Assembly: GCF_900129285.1 (NCBI RefSeq)
Contig: NZ_FQUW01000014.1
Coordinates: 1-64,000, forward strand
Length of the DNA stretch: 64,000 bases
Origin: Desulfofundulus australicus DSM 11792
GTDB lineage: Bacteria > Bacillota > Desulfotomaculia > Desulfotomaculales > Desulfovirgulaceae
Direction of reading: 5' to 3'
The notes beneath the pieces are model-generated. The model was not told where the DNA came from. It made no database searches and was given only the letters and a program-made list of their open reading frames with translations. Positions within the stretch are counted from its first letter, which is position 1. Each line of letters begins with the position of its first letter. Shown here piece after piece: positions 58,865 through 64,000 of the stretch. The translations under genes were made by a program, and so were the position numbers.

Positions 58865-60175
58865 TTAAACCTTTCCTTCCGCGCGCCGCCTGTCGATAAT
58901 CCGCCTGGCCTTGCCCTGGCTGCGCTCAATGGAGTGCGGTTCCAGCAGGCGCACCCGCGGGTTGATGGAGAGCACCGTCTGGAGGCGGCGGCGGATTTTC
59001 TCCTCGAGAGCTTCCAGGTCCCGGAAGCTCCCGGTAAAGAACTCTTCCGTCATTTCCACCTGGACCTCCAGGTAATCCAGGTAGCCCCTTTTATCCACCA
59101 CAATTTGATAATGGGGTGAAACCCCCTCCACCTCGATTAAAACGCTTTCAATTTGCGAGGGGAAAACGTTTACCCCGGAAATGATCAGCATGTCATCGGT
59201 GCGCCCGGTGACCCGGCGCAGCCGGGCGCTGGTGCGCCCGCAGGCACAGGGCTCGGGATTGATGACGGAAATATCCCGGGTGCGGTAACGAATTACCGGC
59301 AATGCTTCCTTGGTCAGGGTGGTAATTACCACTTCACCCTCCTGACCGTAATCCAGGGCTTCCCCGGTTTCCGGATCGACAATTTCCACCAGGAAATGAT
59401 CCTCGGCTATATGCATCCCCTGCTTTAAACCGCACTCGCCGCACACCCCGGGTCCCATTACCTCCGACAGACCGTAATTATCGGTGGCTTTCATGCCCCA
59501 CATCTTTTCCAGCTCCCGGCGCATTTCCTCACTCCAGGCTTCGGAACCAAACAGGCCCAGCCTGACCTTCAACCCGGCAGGATCAATGCCCATGGAACGG
59601 GCGGTCTCCCCCAGGTGCAGGGCGTAGGAAGGGGTTCCCACCAGCACCGTGGTACCAAAATCCTTCATCAGCATGATCTGCTTTTCACTGTTGCCTACGG
59701 AGGAGGGAACTATGGTGGCGCCCACTTTCTCCAGCCCGTAGTGAAGTCCAAAGGCGCCGGTGAACAGGCCGTAACCAAAGGTGATCTGTACCACGTCATC
59801 GCTGGTGACTCCGGCCTGGGTAACTATCCTGGCCACCAGTTCGGACCAGATTTCCAGATCTTTTCTGGTGTATCCCACCACAATGGGCTTTCCCGTGGTT
59901 CCGGATGAGGCATGCAGCCGGACCACATCCTTCAGCGGAACAGCAAAGAGCCCGTACGGGTAGTTATCCCGCAGGGCTGCTTTGGTAGTAAAAGGGAATT
60001 TCTGGATATCCTCCAGGCTGCGCAGGTCCTCTGGCCTCACGCCGTGAGCATCAAACAACTGGCGGTAGTAAGGTACCCGCCGGTAGACACGGTGCAGCAC
60101 CTCTTTTAACCGCTGTAGCTGCAGGGACCGGAGTTCTTCCCTGTCCATACATTCGTGCCTGTGATCCCAGATCAT
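58865..60175 (-). CDS. paaK: Phenylacetate-CoA ligase family protein (436 aa)
   Basis: A PaaK-type AMP-forming ligase. The P-loop is LHASSGTTGKPIVVGYT, with YGLSEVMGPGVCGECG, the AMP-binding YRTRDISVI and the C-terminal GRTDDMLIISGVNVFPSQIE. ATG 60175 overlaps the stop of the symporter gene (ATGA) and has GGAGAG upstream; the longer frame to 60196 is less likely. Beside iorAB it could recapture aryl acetates, or run in reverse to make ATP from aryl-acetyl-CoA. The direction is an inference. Confidence 0.93.
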   Translation of the reverse strand: MIWDHRHECMDREELRSLQLQRLKEVLHRVYRRVPYYRQLFDAHGVRPEDLRSLEDIQKFPFTTKAALRDNYPYGLFAVPLKDVVRLHASSGTTGKPIVVGYTRKDLEIWSELVARIVTQAGVTSDDVVQITFGYGLFTGAFGLHYGLEKVGATIVPSSVGNSEKQIMLMKDFGTTVLVGTPSYALHLGETARSMGIDPAGLKVRLGLFGSEAWSEEMRRELEKMWGMKATDNYGLSEVMGPGVCGECGLKQGMHIAEDHFLVEIVDPETGEALDYGQEGEVVITTLTKEALPVIRYRTRDISVINPEPCACGRTSARLRRVTGRTDDMLIISGVNVFPSQIESVLIEVEGVSPHYQIVVDKRGYLDYLEVQVEMTEEFFTGSFRDLEALEEKIRRRLQTVLSINPRVRLLEPHSIERSQGKARRIIDRRRAEGKV

Positions 60176-61692
60176 GAACTCTCCACTTCCTTGCATTGAA
60201 GTAATGTCTGCCTTTTTACAGCTTCGTCCCGACCAAAGGTCCTTTCCACCACCTCGGCCGGCAGGGGACGGGTAACCAGGCTGACCACCGGCACCACCAG
60301 CAGGGGGATAAGCATGGACAGCGACCCCACCAGGGGGATAACCGCCGCATCAAGCCGGTAATAGAGGGAGAGGATTACCGAACAGCCCAGCCCGCTTATT
60401 GTGCCGGCCCAGGCCCCTGCAGGCGTGGTACCCCGCCAGAAAAGACCGTAGATGTAGGGAGCCAGGAAAGCTCCGGCCACCGTACCCCAGGATATGGCCA
60501 TTAAGCTCAAGATAATAGCCGGCTTGACCAGGGCGATGATCAGGGAAAGAGCTATGAAAAGGCAGCATAATAAGCGCATAATGAGCACACCGTGCTTTCT
60601 AGCCCATCCCGGCTTCAAACTCTGCACCAGATCTATAGAAATAGCTGAACTGCTAACCAGCACCAGGGAAGACAGGGTGGACATGGATGCCGAAAGCACC
60701 AGAAGAAGAATAAGGGTAGCCCCCAGCTCGGGAAGGGTGCTGTGAATGAGAATTGGCATGAGCATATCGGGGGTTGGCTTGCCGGTGGCCGGATCCACGG
60801 GTAATTTATCAAAGAACAGGTGTGTAAGCGAACCGGTAAAATAGGCCCCAAAGGTGATTACCAGGGCGAAAACAGTGGAAACCACCATGGCGGGGGGAAT
60901 GGCCCTCTCGTCCCTGATGGCGTAGAACTTCTGAACCATTTGAGGCAGCCCCCAGGGTCCGAGACTGGTTAGCACAACCAGGGCAGCCAGCGGCAACCAC
61001 TGCCCCCCGGGCCCGGCCGGGCTGACCAGGCCGGGGTTAATTGCCGCCAGCCTTTCAAGCCCCTGCACTATTCCCCCCACCTGGGTAGCCCCCAGGACAT
61101 AATAGAGCAGGATACCAACCCCGGCCAGCATAACCATACCCTGGATTACATCCGTCAGGGCTACAGCCCGGTAACCACCCATTACCAGGTACAGGGCCGT
61201 CAGCAGGCACATCAATAAGGCAGCATACAGGTATGGCAGGCCAAATATCTGGTTGAATAAATAACTCAAACCCATGAAGACGGATGCTGAATAGGGCACC
61301 AGGAAGATGAATATAATCAGGGCTCCGTATATTTTCATGGCCCTGCTTTGATAGCGGGCTTCCAGGAATTCCGGCATGGTCATGGCTCCCAGCCGGGCGG
61401 TCATGAGCCGCGTCCGCCTGGCCAGAACCAGCCAGGCCAGCAGGCTCCCCACCAGGGTGTTGCCCACTACAATCCACAGGGCGGCCATGCCGTATCCCCA
61501 GCCCACCTTGCCGGCATAACCGATAAAAATCACCGCTGAAAAATATGTGGTCCCGTACGCAAAAGCGGAAAGCCAGGGACCCATGTTCCTTCCGCCCAGA
61601 AAGAAATCTCCCACCGTCCGGTTACGACCCATACTGCAGTACCCGCTGTAAAGAAGGACACCCACAAAAAGGCACAGTAGCAAAATTTTCAT
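60172..61692 (-). CDS. Sodium:solute symporter, SSS family (506 aa)
   Basis: A PutP/PanF-like Na+ symporter with 13 or so membrane helices. Family blocks are GYAGKVGWGYGMAALWIVVG, TMPEFLEARYQSRAMKIYG and LSASMSTLSSLVLVSSSAIS (Na2-site Ser pair). ATG 61692 has GGGAGGACGGCAGGA upstream. Its place in an amino-acid catabolic operon suggests uptake of an amino acid or carboxylate. Confidence 0.9.
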   Translation of the reverse strand: MKILLLCLFVGVLLYSGYCSMGRNRTVGDFFLGGRNMGPWLSAFAYGTTYFSAVIFIGYAGKVGWGYGMAALWIVVGNTLVGSLLAWLVLARRTRLMTARLGAMTMPEFLEARYQSRAMKIYGALIIFIFLVPYSASVFMGLSYLFNQIFGLPYLYAALLMCLLTALYLVMGGYRAVALTDVIQGMVMLAGVGILLYYVLGATQVGGIVQGLERLAAINPGLVSPAGPGGQWLPLAALVVLTSLGPWGLPQMVQKFYAIRDERAIPPAMVVSTVFALVITFGAYFTGSLTHLFFDKLPVDPATGKPTPDMLMPILIHSTLPELGATLILLLVLSASMSTLSSLVLVSSSAISIDLVQSLKPGWARKHGVLIMRLLCCLFIALSLIIALVKPAIILSLMAISWGTVAGAFLAPYIYGLFWRGTTPAGAWAGTISGLGCSVILSLYYRLDAAVIPLVGSLSMLIPLLVVPVVSLVTRPLPAEVVERTFGRDEAVKRQTLLQCKEVESS

Positions 61693-61816
61693 TCCTGCCG
61701 TCCTCCCATCCTGCTTTTTTTGGTGCCACCAGTTCCCCGGTGACATGTTCAGACATATTTTATTCTACGCCGGGAGCTCTTTTCCTGCCCCGATTTGAAT
61801 TCGGGGCTATCTTTCT

Positions 61817-63073
61817 TCAGGGGCGGGCGCTCCCGGCCGCATTCATGCCGGTCCCCCGGGATAAAAGGGGCCTGGTTGGGGTGGAAATTACCCGCGGCCG
61901 GACACCCAGCCGGCGCACAAACTGGGCCATGCGCCGCAGGGCTTCTCCCAGCTCTTCCAGGGAAGCGGCGTATGAACAGCGCACGAAGCCTTCACCGCTG
62001 GAACCGAAGGCATTTCCCGGAACCACAGCCACCTTTTCTTCCTGGAGCAGGACCTCGGCAAACTCCTCCGAAGATAACCCGGTTGCCCTGATCTCCGGGA
62101 AGGCATAAAAAGCTCCCCGGGGCTCAAAACAGGGCAGGCCCATGTCCTTGAAAGCATGGATAACCACGTGACGCCGCCGGTTATACTCGCGGATCATCCG
62201 CTCCATGGCCGGCCGGCCATTTTTCAGCGCCTCCAGGGCGGCCATTTGAGCGGTAATGGGGGCACAGAGCATGGTGTACTGGTGGATCTTGGTCATGGCG
62301 GCAATAAAATCAGGGTTGCCGCAGGCGTAACCTATCCTCCAACCCGTCATGGCGTAGGATTTGGAAAAACCGTTTAAAAGTATGGTACGTTCCTTCATGC
62401 CCGGCAGGCTGGCCACACAGGTATGCTGTCCTTCATAGGTTAGCTTGTCGTATATTTCATCTGAAATAACTATCAGGTCGTGAGCCCTGACAATCTCCAT
62501 AATTTCCTGCAGGTTTTCCCTGGACATTACCGCTCCGGTGGGGTTGTTGGGGTAACACAGCACAAGGAGTTTGGTGCGTGATGTAATAGCTGCTTCAACC
62601 TGGTGGGCATGCAGGGAAAAGCCTTCCTCCATGGTCGTGGGCAGGGGAACCACCTTCCCGCCGGCCAGCATTACCGTCGGGGCATAAGAAACGTAAGACG
62701 GTTCCGGGATGAGCACCTCATCCCCGGGGCTCACCAGCGCCCTTAAAGCCAGGTCCAGGGCCTGGCTCACCCCCACCGTAACCAGGATCTCCTTCCGGGG
62801 GTCGTAGGTCACGCCGTAGCTGCCGGCCAGATCGCGGGCAATGGCGCAGCGCAACTCCAGAAGGCCGCTGTTGGATGTGTACATGGTGTATCCCTTTTCC
62901 AGGGAATAAATGCAGGCTTCCCGGATATGCCAGGGTGTGACAAAGTCCGGTTCTCCCACGCCCAGGGAAATAACCCCCCTGGTTTCAGCCACCATATCGA
63001 AAAAGCGGCGAATTCCCGACGAAGGAATGTTCTTTACCACAGGGTTAATCCGCTCACACCAGGCTTCGTTCAT
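61817..63073 (-). CDS. PLP-dependent aminotransferase, class I/II (418 aa)
   Basis: Fold-type I aminotransferase. The PLP lysine is in LNGFSKSYAMTGWRIGYACG; other blocks are VISLGVGEPDFVTPWHI, CYPNNPTGAVMSRENLQEI and VISDEIYDKLTY. ATG 63073 has GGGGAGGAAG six bases upstream; the frame above (to 63106) lacks a site. It probably converts an aromatic amino acid or alanine to its 2-oxoacid, the substrate for IorAB. The exact amino acid is not readable. Confidence 0.92.
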   Translation of the reverse strand: MNEAWCERINPVVKNIPSSGIRRFFDMVAETRGVISLGVGEPDFVTPWHIREACIYSLEKGYTMYTSNSGLLELRCAIARDLAGSYGVTYDPRKEILVTVGVSQALDLALRALVSPGDEVLIPEPSYVSYAPTVMLAGGKVVPLPTTMEEGFSLHAHQVEAAITSRTKLLVLCYPNNPTGAVMSRENLQEIMEIVRAHDLIVISDEIYDKLTYEGQHTCVASLPGMKERTILLNGFSKSYAMTGWRIGYACGNPDFIAAMTKIHQYTMLCAPITAQMAALEALKNGRPAMERMIREYNRRRHVVIHAFKDMGLPCFEPRGAFYAFPEIRATGLSSEEFAEVLLQEEKVAVVPGNAFGSSGEGFVRCSYAASLEELGEALRRMAQFVRRLGVRPRVISTPTRPLLSRGTGMNAAGSARP

Positions 63074-63124
63074 CCACGTCTTCCTCCCCGCTCTTTCTAT
63101 TAACATTTTTCCGCTTTATTTTTC

Positions 63125-63610
63125 TTACGGCGTGATCATCAGCCGGCGATCTTCCTCGCCATCGTCCACAATAACACCGTCCTGCTTGTATGTTTTCAGC
63201 ACGAAGTGGGTGGTGGTGCTGACCACGCCCTCTATGGTGGCCAGTTTGGTGGCCACAAAATTACTTACTTCCCGCATGGTGCGCCCTTCAATGAAAACGG
63301 CCAGGTCATAAGCCCCGGACATCAAGCGAACGCTGCGCACCTCGGGAAACCGGCAGATTCTCCGGGCCACGGCGTCAAAACCCACATCCCGCTGGGGCGT
63401 TATGCGTACCTCAATCATGGCCGAAACCTTCTCCTCGCCGGCTTTTTCCCAGTTGACCAGGGTCATGTACTTTAATATCGTCTTGTTTTCTTCAAGTTCC
63501 TTGATGGCCCGGCGTACACTGGCGGGATCGGACTGCAGCATGACAGCTATTTCTTCCGGCGTTACCCTGGCATTGTCTTCCAGTATCTCGAGCAATTCCA
63601 GCTTATTCAC
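63125..63610 (-). CDS. Lrp/AsnC family transcriptional regulator (161 aa)
   Basis: An N-terminal winged helix (LELLEILEDNARVTPEEIAV, SDPASVRRAIKELEENK) is joined to an amino-acid-binding RAM domain (VRSVRLMSGAYDLAVFIEG). It is the first gene after the T-box leader, 19 bp of 5' spacing before the aminotransferase ORF region. It probably senses the amino acid used by the operon. GTG 63610 has GAGGGGTGAG upstream. Confidence 0.92.
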   Translation of the reverse strand: MNKLELLEILEDNARVTPEEIAVMLQSDPASVRRAIKELEENKTILKYMTLVNWEKAGEEKVSAMIEVRITPQRDVGFDAVARRICRFPEVRSVRLMSGAYDLAVFIEGRTMREVSNFVATKLATIEGVVSTTTHFVLKTYKQDGVIVDDGEEDRRLMITP

Positions 63611-63644
63611 CAGCTCACCCCTCTACCCGGCCTGTCTTTTTAAA

Positions 63645-63906
63645 TCGAAAGGGCTCTCGCCCCAATGGGACGAGAGCCCGGTCTCGCGGTACCACCCACC
63701 TTGGCCGCCGGCACGAACACTGGCGACCCTCTCACGGCCCGGTAACGGCGGGCTGCCGGGAGGACATACTCGGTTGTTTCACCTTTCGGTCCCCGGCTCC
63801 GGGGCGGCACGGGCACTTTCCCAGCCGGGCTTGCACCCTCCCCGGCTCGCTGGTCTGGTACAGGTACCCTTCTTCCCCTTCATGGCCATACTGCCATATT
63901 AAGTTA
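63645..63906 (-). promoter_or_regulatory. T-box riboswitch leader
   Basis: The conserved T-box GGGTGGTACCGCG is on the minus strand (complement of about 63685-63699), followed by a terminator. Upstream, stem I has a K-turn (CCATGA...CCCCGGAGCC), an AG bulge (CCAGCGAGCC) and the apical GGGTGCAAGCCCGG. My hand fold puts GTGCCG on the 3' side of the specifier loop, which reads best as GCC (Ala) followed by a purine. The codon assignment is tentative. The leader controls the Lrp-aminotransferase-symporter-paaK-iorAB operon by tRNA charging. Confidence 0.88.
63651..63679 (-). terminator. T-box terminator
   Basis: GGGCTCTCG and CGAGAGCCC form a strong stem extended by a CCC/GGG pairing, followed by TTTCGATTT on the minus strand. 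The antiterminator would form between the T-box and the 5' arm. Confidence 0.85.
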
Positions 63907-63912
63907 AGTTAA

Positions 63913-63941
63913 ATACTAGCATGTGTTTCAGCTGCTGTCAA
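63913..63941 (-). promoter_or_regulatory. Promoter of the T-box operon
   Basis: TTGACA (complement of 63936-63941) and TAGTAT (complement of 63913-63918) are spaced by 17 bp on the minus strand. Transcription should begin near 63906, at the start of the T-box leader. Confidence 0.8.
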
Positions 63942-64000
63942 CAGGTAATTATTTTTAAGGGCGAAGCCCGATGCTAGAGCGTCAAGATGCCTTCCGGATT
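63942..64000. other. Window edge without recognised feature
   Basis: The last 59 bases hold a short GGGC/GCCC hairpin at about 63959-63969 and no gene that can be identified. It may be the end of a neighbouring transcription unit. Confidence 0.4.

Overview
The window reads as a chromosomal segment of a spore-forming, moderately high-GC Firmicute of the Desulfotomaculum/Pelotomaculum type (Peptococcaceae). The evidence is the sporulation genes (spoIID, a spoIIQ-like gene, spoIIID, a spo0F-like gene), an MreB/Mbl gene next to spoIIID, a T-box leader, and anaerobic functions such as indolepyruvate:ferredoxin oxidoreductase, TauE/SafE and DASS anion carriers. The family placement is an inference from gene content; no rRNA or tRNA gene was seen.

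Layout. (1) 1-1.3 kb: the end of an ISLre2-type insertion sequence beside the first copy of an interspersed repeat. (2) 1.3-6.4 kb: two acyl-CoA dehydrogenases, an acyl-CoA ligase and an XRE regulator around a divergent promoter, then a Uma2-type gene. (3) 6.4-24.9 kb: a long leftward block, read right to left as sua5, mntP, a low-molecular-weight phosphatase gene, rpiB, glyA, dCMP deaminase, HAD hydrolase, wecB, the ATP synthase operon, spoIID, spoIIQ, spoIIID and mbl. (4) 25-31 kb: an ABC exporter pair, a Zur-ZnuABC zinc uptake unit and a NicO-type metal transporter. (5) 31-49.7 kb: prmC, prfA, a DUF1385 gene, rpmE, a c-di-GMP synthase, a radical SAM gene, a LysM/M23 peptidase gene, rho, fsa, fba, spo0F, sppA, pyrG, argS and a ywiB-like gene. 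As I recall Bacillus subtilis, most of blocks 3 and 5 follow its gene order from argS to mbl, with local insertions. (6) 49.7-56.4 kb: anion transport (TauE/SafE, a membrane partner, a CBS protein, a DASS carrier) and a degenerate transposase-derived protein. (7) 56.4-63.9 kb: a leftward operon under a T-box leader, reading Lrp/AsnC regulator, aminotransferase, Na+/solute symporter, phenylacetate-CoA ligase, IorA and IorB. It looks like a complete amino-acid uptake and 2-oxoacid oxidation route.

The strongest unexplained signal is a family of four interspersed elements of about 196 bp (212 bp in one copy) with 16-bp inverted ends and strong internal hairpins, at 1060, 10076, 27769 and 37031. 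At two loci the element sits between two near-identical copies of a locus-specific terminator hairpin. A second structured motif is shared by 9945-10002 and 38306-38376. Also notable are two adjacent genes without AUG/GUG/UUG starts (the deaminase and HAD genes), the amino-acid catabolic operon under a T-box, and the transposase-like protein that lacks recognisable catalytic residues.
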